Positions 39,562-48,179 of a stretch of 64,000 nucleotides of DNA are shown one piece after another. Source of the stretch: Actinomyces sp. 432 (lineage in GTDB: Bacteria; Actinomycetota; Actinomycetes; Actinomycetales; Actinomycetaceae); contig NZ_CP025249.1 in NCBI RefSeq assembly GCF_009930875.1, positions 2,294,001-2,358,000 on the forward strand, read 5' to 3'. The number at the start of each line of letters is the position of its first letter. The first letter of the stretch is position 1. The notes beneath the pieces were generated by a model. It saw only the letters and a program-made list of their open reading frames with translations, did no database searches and was not told the DNA's origin. The position numbers were made by a program, and so were the translations under genes.

Positions 39562-40014
39562 TCAGGTGTCCTGATCCGGCTCGCAACCGCCGGAGGGCGC
39601 ATGGCTGCCGGATCCGAGCGAGACCACCTCCACGCCGGTGACTCCCAGCAGTGCTGCGGCGAAGGCGCTGAAGAACCAGCCCGGGGCAAGTGCGTCCCGG
39701 TGCGGCCCGAGCACCAGTACCACCCCGATCATCACCAGCACCTTCCCGGCGAAGGACGCCATCACGCCGGCCGACGCCAGCATGGGGAACCGGTCCCAGG
39801 GAACGAGCAGGGCGACCACGGTAATGGCGGTCAGCAGCCCTCCGGTCAGCGCGCCCAAGGCGGCCCCGGACCAGGCGGCGCCGCCCGCGATTCCACCGGC
39901 GATGAGCGCGGCAGCCGCGATCACGACGCCGGTGCACGCAACGCGCACGGCCGTGCGCCGGAACAGGGATCGGTGCTGCATGCGGCGCGGTACTCGCTGC
40001 GGTGTCTTCAGCAC
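39562..40014 (-). CDS. atpI: AtpI-like small membrane protein
   Basis: 150 residues with four hydrophobic segments (for example VACTGVVIAAAALIAGG, LLTAITVVALLVPW and FAGKVLVMIGVVLVLG) and a short Cys-containing tail. Its place before atpB matches AtpI/UncI, an assembly factor for the c-ring. Start GTG 40014 has AGGGG 9 bp upstream and lies 17 bp after the wecA stop; ATG 39981 is a possible alternative. Sequence conservation is low in this family, so the call rests partly on position. Confidence 0.75.
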   Translation of the reverse strand: MLKTPQRVPRRMQHRSLFRRTAVRVACTGVVIAAAALIAGGIAGGAAWSGAALGALTGGLLTAITVVALLVPWDRFPMLASAGVMASFAGKVLVMIGVVLVLGPHRDALAPGWFFSAFAAALLGVTGVEVVSLGSGSHAPSGGCEPDQDT

Positions 40015-40031
40015 TGCCGGGCGCCCCTGGC

Positions 40032-41180
40032 TCAACGTCGGCCTCCCGCGTCGTGGCGGGCGCGCACGCGGCGCGCGCCCAGGCCCCGCATCCACGCCTG
40101 CCGGACGCCGGGCATCAGGTCAGCGGTGACCACCAGGGCAATGCCGACCCCCGCGATGCTTCCCACCAGCACCCAGCGCAGCGGGAAGAAGGCCATGGCC
40201 GCCACGGAGTACGCGGCCACCGCCGCCCACACGTACATCACCAGCACGGCGCGGCGGTGCGAGTGGCCGGCGGCGAGCAGCCGGTGGTGCATGTGCATGC
40301 GGTCGGGGTGGAAGGGGCTGTGGCCGGCCCGGGCACGGCGCACGATCGCCATAATCATGTCCATCAGCGGCAGCAGCAGCACCGCCAGGGGGATTAGCAC
40401 CGGCAGGAACACGGGCACCGCCGTCGGCCCCTCCAGTATGCCGGGGTCGATCTGCCCGGTGACGATGATCGTGCCGGCCGCGCTGATCAGGCCCAGCTGC
40501 ATGGATCCGGAGTCGCCCATGAAGATGGTGGCCGGGTGGAAGTTATGGGGCAGGAAGCCCAGGCAGATGCCGATCAGGGCCGCCATCACCGTGGCCGCCA
40601 GGGAGGTGTAGGACTCCGGTGAGGTGTGGCGGGTGAGCACGTAGATGTACAGGAAGAAGGCGGAGGCGCCAATGCCGATGATGCCCGCGGCCAGACCGTC
40701 CAGGCCGTCGACGAAGTTGACGGCGTTGATCACCGCCAGCACCACGATGATGGTGGAGAACAGGGACAGCCGCGAGGAGCCGAGCGTCAGACCGCCTACG
40801 GGGAAGGTGATCAGCTGCACTCCCTGCCAGGCCATGATGCCGGCAGCCAGCACCTGTCCGACCAGCTTGGTCATCCAGTCCAATTCCCACAGGTCGTCGA
40901 TCACGCCCAGGAGGCACACCAGTCCGGCGCCCAGCACCACCGCCCAGGCGGAGGAGTCGATGACATTGGACAGGTAGGGCACCCGCGAGGCCATCACCAT
41001 CGCCGTGGCGAAGCCCGCGAACATCGCCACGCCTCCCAGCCGCGGGATCGGGGTGGCGTGTACGTCCCGCGCCCGCACCGGGGTGAGGGCGCCGGCGACC
41101 AGGGCGAGGTGACGCACAATCGGCACGGCGACATAGGTGACGGCCGCGGCGACCAGCAGTACCAGCAAATAGACCTTCAT
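40032..41180 (-). CDS. wecA: WecA/MraY-family polyprenyl-phosphate sugar-1-phosphate transferase
   Basis: Membrane enzyme of 382 residues with about ten helices that attaches a sugar-1-phosphate from a UDP-sugar to the lipid carrier in envelope polysaccharide synthesis. Motifs are VIDDLWELDWMTKL (Asp-Asp), NAVNFVDGLDGLAAG, HPATIFMGDSGSM and the C-terminal DRMHMHHRLL loop. In actinobacteria this gene usually lies between tsaC and atpI, as here. It overlaps tsaC by 4 bp. The donor sugar cannot be read from sequence. Confidence 0.9.
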   Translation of the reverse strand: MKVYLLVLLVAAAVTYVAVPIVRHLALVAGALTPVRARDVHATPIPRLGGVAMFAGFATAMVMASRVPYLSNVIDSSAWAVVLGAGLVCLLGVIDDLWELDWMTKLVGQVLAAGIMAWQGVQLITFPVGGLTLGSSRLSLFSTIIVVLAVINAVNFVDGLDGLAAGIIGIGASAFFLYIYVLTRHTSPESYTSLAATVMAALIGICLGFLPHNFHPATIFMGDSGSMQLGLISAAGTIIVTGQIDPGILEGPTAVPVFLPVLIPLAVLLLPLMDMIMAIVRRARAGHSPFHPDRMHMHHRLLAAGHSHRRAVLVMYVWAAVAAYSVAAMAFFPLRWVLVGSIAGVGIALVVTADLMPGVRQAWMRGLGARRVRARHDAGGRR

Positions 41181-41869
41181 GCGCCCAGGCCCTCCAGCTG
41201 CGCCCGGGTGATGGCGCCCTCACGCAGCATAGCCGGGGACTGCGCCCGCGCGCCGGCCAGGGAGATGATCGTGGAGGGCACGGATCCGGGAGTGGGGCCG
41301 CCGTCGAGCAGGCGGATCTGTGTGGGCACCGCCCCGATCGCGCCCGGCCGGGGCGCCCCGGCGACGTCGACGACGCGGCCGGGGAAGGCGGCCCGTACCC
41401 CGGCGGCGTCGGTGGCCGGGGGCCTGCCCGTGGCATTGGCACTGGTCACCGCCATTGGGCCCGTGGCGCGCAGCACGGCCAGGGCGAGGGGGTGATCGGG
41501 CATGCGCACGGCGATTGTGCCCCCGGTATCCCCCAGGTCCCAGCCGAGGCCGGGCGCGGCGTCGAGCACGAGGGTGAGCGCTCCGGGCCAGAAGGCCTCC
41601 ATAAGCGCGCGGGCGGCATCCGGAATGCGGGCGACGATACCGTCGAGCCGACTGGCATCCGCAACCAGTACGGGCGGCGGCATGGCACGGCCGCGTCCCT
41701 TGGCGGCCAGTAGGCGGGAGACGGCGGCCGCGTCGTCGGCGCGCACACCCAGGCCGTAGACCGTGTCCGTGGGCAGTGCGAGGATCCCACCGGCGGCGAC
41801 GTGTGCAGCGGCCCTGGCGATCTGCTCGGGCATCGAGTCCGAAGGGGCCTGCTGTGTCACGGCCGTCAT
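41177..41869 (-). CDS. tsaC: L-threonylcarbamoyladenylate synthase
   Basis: YrdC/Sua5-domain enzyme that makes threonylcarbamoyl-AMP for the t6A modification of tRNA. LPTDTVYGLGVRADD, FWPGALTLVLDA and MAVTSANATG are the family motifs. The product is about 230 residues from ATG 41869; GTG 41884 is an alternative start. The motif usually written K-R is here AAKGRGRAMPPPVLV. It overlaps wecA by 4 bp. Confidence 0.92.
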   Translation of the reverse strand: MTAVTQQAPSDSMPEQIARAAAHVAAGGILALPTDTVYGLGVRADDAAAVSRLLAAKGRGRAMPPPVLVADASRLDGIVARIPDAARALMEAFWPGALTLVLDAAPGLGWDLGDTGGTIAVRMPDHPLALAVLRATGPMAVTSANATGRPPATDAAGVRAAFPGRVVDVAGAPRPGAIGAVPTQIRLLDGGPTPGSVPSTIISLAGARAQSPAMLREGAITRAQLEGLGA

Positions 41870-41962
41870 CCTCGCACGATTCACCCGCCCACGCGCGCAC
41901 GCACCGTAATGCGTGTGGATGTTGAGTCCGAGCGGTCACCCGCCCACGCATCTCGGTAACGT

Positions 41963-42331
41963 TCAGCGCTTGGCCGAATGCCTCTCAGCGGTCAAGGCGG
42001 CATACCAGATCAGGGCAATGCCGAGAATCGACTGGAGCACGAATACTACGCACGGGAACATGAACGGAACGATTTCAGGCAATAACGCCTGAATCAGGAA
42101 CAGCACCGCGCAGTCGAAGAATATGAAGCCCATCAGCAAGGTGGCGTTCGCGCAGGCAGACTGTATCTGATACCAGTCCTCCTCGGAGCGGTAGGCGCGG
42201 GGGATGCGCACGCCCGCGAAGGAGTTCGGCTTGAGGGTGCCTCGCTTCATCTTGACGCCGATGATGGTGACCGCGAGTCCGCCTGTGGCGCATACAACCG
42301 CCAACAGCAGGCTTGCCAGGAAGTCCGTCAT
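41963..42331 (-). CDS. SdpI-like membrane protein
   Basis: 122 residues with three to four helices. The segment GTLKPNSFAGVRIPRAYRSEEDWYQIQ matches the C-terminal domain of SdpI-type proteins (a conserved G-x-R-x-P and Trp). In Bacillus, SdpI gives immunity to the SdpC toxin, but most family members have no known role. GAGGTGAGGAC precedes ATG 42331; an upstream start at 42379 was rejected. It stands alone between tsaC and the two-component system. AT content is a little higher than around it. Confidence 0.72.
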   Translation of the reverse strand: MTDFLASLLLAVVCATGGLAVTIIGVKMKRGTLKPNSFAGVRIPRAYRSEEDWYQIQSACANATLLMGFIFFDCAVLFLIQALLPEIVPFMFPCVVFVLQSILGIALIWYAALTAERHSAKR

Positions 42332-42401
42332 GTCCTCACCTCGTTCTACCCAGGGCACGACTCCTATGGGACAGATCACAGTCTACTATCGGCCGGGACG
42401 C

Positions 42402-43100
42402 CTACACGATGCGGCGGGCGGCCGCCCAGCGGGTGAGCTCGTTGCGGTTGGACAGCTGCAGCTTGCGCAGCACGGCGGACACATGCGTCTCCACCGTCTT
42501 GACCGAGATGAACAGCTCGGCGGCGCACTCCTTGTAGGTGTAGCCGCGGGCGATCAGCCGCATGACCTCCCGCTCGCGGGCGGAGAGCCGGTCCAGCTCG
42601 GAGTCGGCCACGGCCACCTCCCCCGCCCCGGCGCCGAAGGCGTCCAGCACGAAGCCGGCGAGCCGCGGGGAGAAGGCGGCGTCCCCGGCGGCCACGCGCC
42701 GCACCGCCTGCGCCAGGTCAGTGGAGGAGATGGCCTTAGTGACGTAGCCGCGGGCGCCGGCCCGGATGACGCCGACGACGTCCTCGGAGGCGTCGGAGAC
42801 GGACAGGGCCAGGAAGCGGGTGGTGGGCACGTCCCGGCAGGCGGTGACAACCTCGGCCCCTCCCCCGCCGTTGCCGCCGGGCAGGTGCACGTCCAGCAGG
42901 ACGACGTCGGGGGTCAGGGCGTGGACGGCGGCGATGGCGCCTTCGACGTCGTCGGCCTCGGCGACCACCTCCAGGTCGGGGGCATCGGCGGCGAGCTCGG
43001 CACGTACCCCGGCGCGGACCAGGGCGTGGTCGTCTACTACGAGCACACGCAGCGAGGGCTGCGGGCCGGCGGACTGGTTTGCGTCGGAAGAGTGGGTCAC
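42402..43100 (-). CDS. NarL/LuxR-family response regulator
   Basis: 232 residues. The receiver domain has VVDDHALVRAGV, phospho-acceptor Asp70 in VVLLDVHLP and the Lys in YVTKAI. The C-terminal LuxR helix-turn-helix is LSAREREVMRLIARGYTYKECA and KTVETHVSAVLRKLQL. Start GTG 43100 overlaps the kinase stop as GTGA, so the pair is co-translated. The kinase and the divergent gene both carry PspC domains, which points to an envelope-stress system of the LiaRS/MacRS kind. Confidence 0.92.
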   Translation of the reverse strand: MTHSSDANQSAGPQPSLRVLVVDDHALVRAGVRAELAADAPDLEVVAEADDVEGAIAAVHALTPDVVLLDVHLPGGNGGGGAEVVTACRDVPTTRFLALSVSDASEDVVGVIRAGARGYVTKAISSTDLAQAVRRVAAGDAAFSPRLAGFVLDAFGAGAGEVAVADSELDRLSAREREVMRLIARGYTYKECAAELFISVKTVETHVSAVLRKLQLSNRNELTRWAAARRIV

Positions 43101-44575
43101 GGGAGCTCCTGGTAATGGGTGCGGATGAACGACTGCGATTGACGCAGTCGGTGGTACGGGGTCAGTGGACAGGGGGGAGGCCCGGCCGGGGCGGCGGGTG
43201 GTGAGGACACGGGCGGGTAGGCCGGCGTGGCCGGTGAGGGCGCCGTCTTCAGGGACAGGTGCACCTCGGTGCCGGATTCACGACGGCGGACGCTGGCGTG
43301 TCCGCCATGGCGCTCCATGCGGCCAATGATCGACTCCTTGACGCCGTGACGGTCGGGGGCCACCTCGGCGAGGTCGAAGCCGGCGCCGTGATCGCGGACG
43401 AACACGTCCAGCTGGTCGGCGGTGATCTCCGCATAAGCGCTCACCGGCGGGGCGCCGTGGCGTACGGCGTTGGACAGGGCCTCGCGGGTGGCGGCGATGA
43501 CGATCTCGGTGTCCGGGTCCGGGGGCCGGTCCCCCACGACGACGAGCTCGACCTCAACGCCGTGGCGGTCCTCGATCTCGGCGGCCAGGTCGCGCAGGGT
43601 GTCCGCCGCGGAGGTGGCAGCCTCGGGACGGTCGGTGTACAGCCAGGCACGCAGCTCGCGCTCCTGGGAGCGGGCCAGGCGGGCCACCGTCTCGGGGTCG
43701 TCGGCACGCTTGCGGATCAGGGTCAGGGTCTGCAGCACGGAGTCGTGCAGGTGCGCGGCGATGTCGGCGCGCTCGGCCTCGCGGGCCTCGGCGGCGCGGG
43801 TGTCCGACAGGGCGCGGTTGGTGCGCAGCCACAGGGGCGCCAGCACCAGGCCGATGCCGAGTACGAGGGCACCGCCGGTCAGCGCGCCGGTGAGCAGCAC
43901 CCGCGGCGGGGTGTCATCCCCGATCCACAGCAGGATGCCGACGGCGGCGAGCACGACGCCCCCGGCCAGGCGCAGGATGGTGCCCGATTCCCGGGTCGGT
44001 CCGGTCAGCGCGTCCGCCTGGGACCAGGCCAGCGCGGCGCCGGCGGCCACCAGCACGAGCGGCAGCAGCCAGCCGGCGCCGCCGGAGAAGGCACCCTGCC
44101 GCCAGGCGGCCAGGAGCGCAGCTGCAAGCAGCAGGGCCGCCCCACCCGCCATCCCGCGCATCCTGGGGGTCAGCAGTGGCTGGTCTGCGGCGTGTCCGGC
44201 CAGCCGAGACGCCAGGCGGGCGCGCGCGGGCGGCAGGGGCGCGGGGCGAAGGGGATCACCGGTGGGCACCAGCGCCCACAGCAGCAGGTACAGCAGGGCG
44301 CCGGCACCGCTGGAGACCGTCAGCACCATCAGCGCCAGGCGCACCGCGCCCACCGGCAGGCCCAGGTGGGCGGACAGTCCGGCGCATACGCCCGCGAGCG
44401 CACGCGAGGGGCAGGGAGGCTGGGCCCGGCGGGGCGGGCGGCGCAGCGGCGGGCGGGGCGAGGCGGTCGCGCCCGCTCCCGACGCCTGTGCCGGTGCCGA
44501 CGTCGGGAATGAGGCCGACGCGAGCAGATTCCCGTGCCCGGACACGGGAGGCACGTCGGCGGCCGCTGAGGTCAT
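43097..44575 (-). CDS. PspC-domain sensor histidine kinase
   Basis: 492 residues. A Pro/Arg-rich N-terminus is followed by a PspC domain (ALAGVCAGLSAHLGLPVGAVRLALMVL) and about six membrane helices. The HisKA_3 box is AAHLHDSVLQTLTLIRKRA, and the ATPase has EALSNAVRHG and DHGAGFD followed by GVKESIIGRMERHGGHASV. The tail after VHLSLKT is Pro-rich and unconserved. CACCAT lies 6 bp before the ATG, suggesting a leaderless transcript from a promoter that overlaps the divergent PspC gene's. Confidence 0.9.
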   Translation of the reverse strand: MTSAAADVPPVSGHGNLLASASFPTSAPAQASGAGATASPRPPLRRPPRRAQPPCPSRALAGVCAGLSAHLGLPVGAVRLALMVLTVSSGAGALLYLLLWALVPTGDPLRPAPLPPARARLASRLAGHAADQPLLTPRMRGMAGGAALLLAAALLAAWRQGAFSGGAGWLLPLVLVAAGAALAWSQADALTGPTRESGTILRLAGGVVLAAVGILLWIGDDTPPRVLLTGALTGGALVLGIGLVLAPLWLRTNRALSDTRAAEAREAERADIAAHLHDSVLQTLTLIRKRADDPETVARLARSQERELRAWLYTDRPEAATSAADTLRDLAAEIEDRHGVEVELVVVGDRPPDPDTEIVIAATREALSNAVRHGAPPVSAYAEITADQLDVFVRDHGAGFDLAEVAPDRHGVKESIIGRMERHGGHASVRRRESGTEVHLSLKTAPSPATPAYPPVSSPPAAPAGPPPCPLTPYHRLRQSQSFIRTHYQELP

Positions 44576-44711
44576 GGCCCCATGGTGGCACGGCGGGGCG
44601 GCCCGAAGTGGGGGCGGTGCCGGAAATCAGGGGATACTCGTGACCGAATCGGGGACGGTTCAGGGGAGGTCCCCATCGCGCGTTGCGGGCCGCGCCACGG
44701 ACCATGGAGGC

Positions 44712-46880
44712 ATGAGTGAAGTGCCCCCTCCCGACCCGCAGGCCCGCCCCACAGGCCCCGTTCCCCCACCACGCCCCCACGGCGGCCCGGTGCCGCCGCG
44801 CCCGGCGGCAGCCGGATTCTTCGACTCGCTGCGCCGCACCGGACTGGTGCGCACCAATGAGCGTTGGATCGGCGGCGTCGCCGGCGGACTGGCCCGCCGA
44901 CTCGGCCTGGACCCGACCCTGGTGCGCTGCGTGTGGGTGGTACTTTCCATCTTCAGCGGCCTGGGGCTGGTGCTGTACGGACTGGGGTGGGCGCTCATGC
45001 CAGAGGAGTCCGATGGCCGCATCCACCTCGAGCAGGCCCTGGTCGGCGACTTCGACGCCGGGTTCGCCGGGGCCGTGGCGACCTTCGTCTCGGGCTGGGT
45101 GCTGCTCGACCACGGGTTCATCCCGTCCTGGTACATCACCGGCTGGGTTGGTGCGGGCTATTACGACCTGTTCTGGTCCGTGGTCGGAAGCTGCCTGGTG
45201 CTGGGAGTCGTCTACCTTATCTACCGCGCGGTTCGGCGTGAGCGGCGCCAGCCGCCCGCGTCCTTGGGGGAGGCCGGGCCCTGGGGGACGACGGCGCCCG
45301 GAGCGCCGTACCCGGGGGCGCAGCAGCCCGTGACGCCAGCGTCTGCCGCAGGCCGCGCCGACCCGAGTACGACGGGTCCGCGCCGCGTTCCCGCCCCCAC
45401 TGCGGGTTCCGGCCCGGCGCCGGCTTCCGCCCAGGCGCGGCCCGCGTCGGCGCAGGCGGCTCCCCCTGGTGCCGCCGGACCGCAGCAGGCCACGCAGGCA
45501 CCGGCCGGCCCAGCGCGGGGCACGGCCGTCATGGCCGGGGCGGCAGCGCCGGTCCGGGGCGCATCCCCAGTCGGCCCTCGCCCGGCGGGACCCGCGCCCC
45601 GGCCCGTGCGTCCGGTACCTCCCCCTCCCCGTGTTCCCGGCCCGGGGCGGCGCCTCGGCCTGGCGCTGGTGGGCATCGCCCTGTGCTGCCTGGCCGCGAT
45701 CGTGCTGATCTGGTCGACGGGCGGCATGGGTCCGCTCGCGGCGGGCTTCGCAAGCATCGGCGCCGTCACCGCCCTGCTGGGGGCGGGTGTCATCATCAGC
45801 GCGCTGCGCGGACGCCGCGGCGGCTGGATGACCGGCCTGGGCTGGCTCGCCGCAATGGTGGCGGTACCCCTCCTGATCATCGGTACCAGCGTGCCGGACG
45901 GCGCCCTGAGCGCCACTGCGACCACCAGGGACACCCCCTCCGGCACCGTCACCCTCACCTGGGACGAGCTGGAGCCCCAGTTCGCCGCTGCCGACGGCGA
46001 CCCGAACATGACAGTGGACCTGGGCAACTACACCGTCGGCGAGCTCATCATCGACCTGACCGACATGCCGGTCGGTGAGGAGCCCCAGGCGCGGGCGCAC
46101 CTGAGCCTGGGCGTGGGCACGGTATCCATTCGCACCACCATGGGGCAGAACCTGCGCCTGGACTCACGTGTCGGGCTTGGAATCACCACCGCCACCCTCC
46201 TGGACGAGTGGACCGTCGACGAGCGCTCCGTAAACGAGTACGGCGGGTACTCGGACAACCGCTTCACCGTTGACGGCAACAGCGTCGTCACCCACCACGT
46301 GGAGCGCTGGCGTCCCGGCGAGACTGCGACACTCGTCTCGCCTGCCGCCCAGGACGCGGCTACCGCACTGAGGCTGGAAATCGAGGTGGGCACCGGATCG
46401 GTGCGCGTGGACGAGTGGGTGGGCGCCGTCACCTGGTGGGGCTACATGGATGATGCGGCCTGGATCGTCGAGTACTGGCTCGACGAGCGCGGCAACTATC
46501 ACAGCGAGCTCCCGGTTCCCGGCATGACGCATGCGGCGATCGATACGGATACCGCCGGGGTATGCGCCAACGCGGTGACCGAAGCCCTGGACCAGGAGGC
46601 GGACGCCGACGGCGACTCTGACGACCCTGACAGCTACCAGGACTGGGAGGACCAGGGATGGTACGGAAGCTGGTACAGCGTGTCGGACCTGTCCGGTGTG
46701 GGGCGTGAGGCCTGGGAGCAGTGCGTAGGCGACGCCCTGGCGACCGAGGCATCCGCCCCGGCTGGCTCCGCCGACACGTCACCCGCGCCCTCTCCATCGC
46801 CTTCACCCGCGCCGACCGCTGCGCCCACTGCCACGCCGGCCGCGACCGCCCCGGAGCCCAGCGCCTCCCCTACCCACTGA
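44712..46880 (+). CDS. Large PspC-domain membrane protein
   Basis: 722 residues. After a Pro-rich start, the PspC domain (RWIGGVAGGLARRLGLDPTLVRCVWVVL) leads to helices near residues 95-175. A Pro/Ala/Gly linker of about 130 residues follows, then three helices (about 315-400) and an Asp-rich extracytoplasmic region with beta-type repeats resembling a LiaF-like adhesin-type fold (LGVGTVSIRTTMG and LEIEVGTGSVRVDEWVG). The C-terminus is again Pro/Ala-rich. GACCAT stands 6 bp before ATG 44712. It is divergent from the PspC-kinase and is likely its partner or target. Confidence 0.82.
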   Translation: MSEVPPPDPQARPTGPVPPPRPHGGPVPPRPAAAGFFDSLRRTGLVRTNERWIGGVAGGLARRLGLDPTLVRCVWVVLSIFSGLGLVLYGLGWALMPEESDGRIHLEQALVGDFDAGFAGAVATFVSGWVLLDHGFIPSWYITGWVGAGYYDLFWSVVGSCLVLGVVYLIYRAVRRERRQPPASLGEAGPWGTTAPGAPYPGAQQPVTPASAAGRADPSTTGPRRVPAPTAGSGPAPASAQARPASAQAAPPGAAGPQQATQAPAGPARGTAVMAGAAAPVRGASPVGPRPAGPAPRPVRPVPPPPRVPGPGRRLGLALVGIALCCLAAIVLIWSTGGMGPLAAGFASIGAVTALLGAGVIISALRGRRGGWMTGLGWLAAMVAVPLLIIGTSVPDGALSATATTRDTPSGTVTLTWDELEPQFAAADGDPNMTVDLGNYTVGELIIDLTDMPVGEEPQARAHLSLGVGTVSIRTTMGQNLRLDSRVGLGITTATLLDEWTVDERSVNEYGGYSDNRFTVDGNSVVTHHVERWRPGETATLVSPAAQDAATALRLEIEVGTGSVRVDEWVGAVTWWGYMDDAAWIVEYWLDERGNYHSELPVPGMTHAAIDTDTAGVCANAVTEALDQEADADGDSDDPDSYQDWEDQGWYGSWYSVSDLSGVGREAWEQCVGDALATEASAPAGSADTSPAPSPSPSPAPTAAPTATPAATAPEPSASPTH

Positions 46881-46911
46881 CCTGAGACATCGCGCTTTTG
46901 AGGAGACAACC

Positions 46912-47474
46912 ATGAGCAACAACGACACCCCCGCGCAGGCGGAGGCCACCGACGCCGGCGAGACCAACCCGGCCGACGCCACCACTGCGGAGCCAGAGGC
47001 CGGGGCGACCGCCACCGGGCTGTCGGCCGCCTCCCCCGAGGCCGCCCCGCACCCGACGGCTCCGCCACCGCTCCGCTGCCCGCGCCGGCTACGACGCCGT
47101 CCTCCTCCGAGGACACCTGGGAGCTGCCCGGCGGGAAGCCGCCCGAGTCCCCCGCGCCGCCCAAGGACGCCAAGGATCTACCCGTCACCCCGGAGCAGGA
47201 CGTGTGGAGCGGGCAGCGCCGTGCCGGGACGACACCTGGCAGCGTCCCGCCCCCAGCAGCCGCCGATGCGGCCCCGCGCGGCGTGCGGGCGAGCACCCTG
47301 GTGTGGGGACTGGTCCTCCTGGTGCTGGGCGGGCTGCTGCTCGCAGTCTCCACCGGGGTCCGGATCGACCTGGTGACGGCCATGATCGCGCTACTGGCCG
47401 GCGTCGGCGTCGCCCTGCTGATAATGGCGCTGGTACCCCAGCGCAAGGCGGACGCTCCCGGCACGGGTGCCTGA
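46912..47474 (+). CDS. Small membrane protein with Pro/Ala-rich N-terminus, frameshifted
   Basis: ATG 46912 has GAGGAGA upstream and follows the PspC gene by 31 bp. The first frame, MSNNDTPAQAEATDAGE up to EAA, becomes Arg-rich after CCCC at 47045-47048. With one more C it continues as PAPDGSATAPLPAPATT and reaches a second frame with DVWSGQRRAG and two helices (TLVWGLVLLVLGGLLLAV and LVTAMIALLAGVGVALLIMAL), ending at 47474. The joined protein has about 187 residues. Its place suggests a role with the PspC/two-component system. Confidence 0.68.
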
Positions 47475-47501
47475 GGCGGCGCAGCGGACATGCGGAGCGC
47501 A

Positions 47502-47570
47502 GCGGGACCGGCGCGTCATCAGCGCCGGTCCCGCTGCGTCACTTATGCCGGTCCCGCGGTGAGGAACGGC
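47502..47570 (+). repeat. Dispersed 23-bp-pitch element, copy D, with an embedded hairpin
   Basis: CGCGTCATCAGC, GCCGGTCCCGC, TGCGTCACTTAT, GCCGGTCCCGC, then GGTGAGGAACGG, again at 23-bp pitch. Here a reversed half-box precedes it, so GCGGGACCGGCGC (47502-47514) and GCGCCGGTCCCGC (47522-47534) form a perfect 13-bp hairpin with a 7-nt loop. It lies between two convergent genes (stops at 47474 and 47572), as expected for a two-way terminator. Confidence 0.85.
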
Positions 47571-47571
47571 G

Positions 47572-48156
47572 TCAGTACTGGTAGACGATGCCGCGCTTGA
47601 CGGCCTCTACGGCGTCGTCGCCCAGGTAGTGGCGCACGATCGCCAGGCCGAGCTCGATGGCGGTGCCCATGCCCCGACTGGTCAGGAGCTGGTCGTCAAC
47701 AACCACCGCGGCCTCGGAAGTGCTCGCACCGTGCTCGGCCAGCACCTTCATGAAGTTCGGGTTGGAGGTGGCCGCGCGTCCCTCCAGCAGCCCCAGCTCC
47801 GCCAGGATCGAGGGTGCCGCGCAGATCGCGGCCAGGGGTCGGCCCTGCCCCATGCGGGCGGTGACCTCCGCAGTCACGACGGGGCTCGCCTTGAGGTTGG
47901 GGGTTCCGGGGATACCGCCGGGCAGGAACACCATGTCGTAGTCGGCCAGGTTGACCTCTCCCAGCAGCGCCTCGCAGGTAAGCACCACCTTGTGGGAGGA
48001 GGTGACCGCCAGGGAGTCACCCACGGCTATCAGGTCGGTGCGGATACCGGCGCGGTACAGGACGTCCACAACGGCCAGCGCCTCGACCTCCTCCAGGCCC
48101 TCCGCAATGAGAACGGCTACCTTCTTGTCGGTTGTGAGCTTGTCCGGCGTGGGCAT
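47572..48156 (-). CDS. DJ-1/PfpI-family protein
   Basis: 194 residues of the class I glutamine amidotransferase-like fold. VAVLIAEGLEEVEAL, the nucleophile-elbow region LAAICAAPSILAELGLL with its Cys, and VFLPGGIPG are the family motifs. It is of the ThiJ/YajL type, linked to carbonyl stress or deglycase activity, with substrates in dispute. AGGAGG precedes ATG 48156; the longer frame to 48336 overlaps the amylase gene and was dropped. The gap to the amylase gene is 23 bp. Confidence 0.88.
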   Translation of the reverse strand: MPTPDKLTTDKKVAVLIAEGLEEVEALAVVDVLYRAGIRTDLIAVGDSLAVTSSHKVVLTCEALLGEVNLADYDMVFLPGGIPGTPNLKASPVVTAEVTARMGQGRPLAAICAAPSILAELGLLEGRAATSNPNFMKVLAEHGASTSEAAVVVDDQLLTSRGMGTAIELGLAIVRHYLGDDAVEAVKRGIVYQY

Positions 48157-48179
48157 GGTTCCTCCTCGATCGTGTTCCC

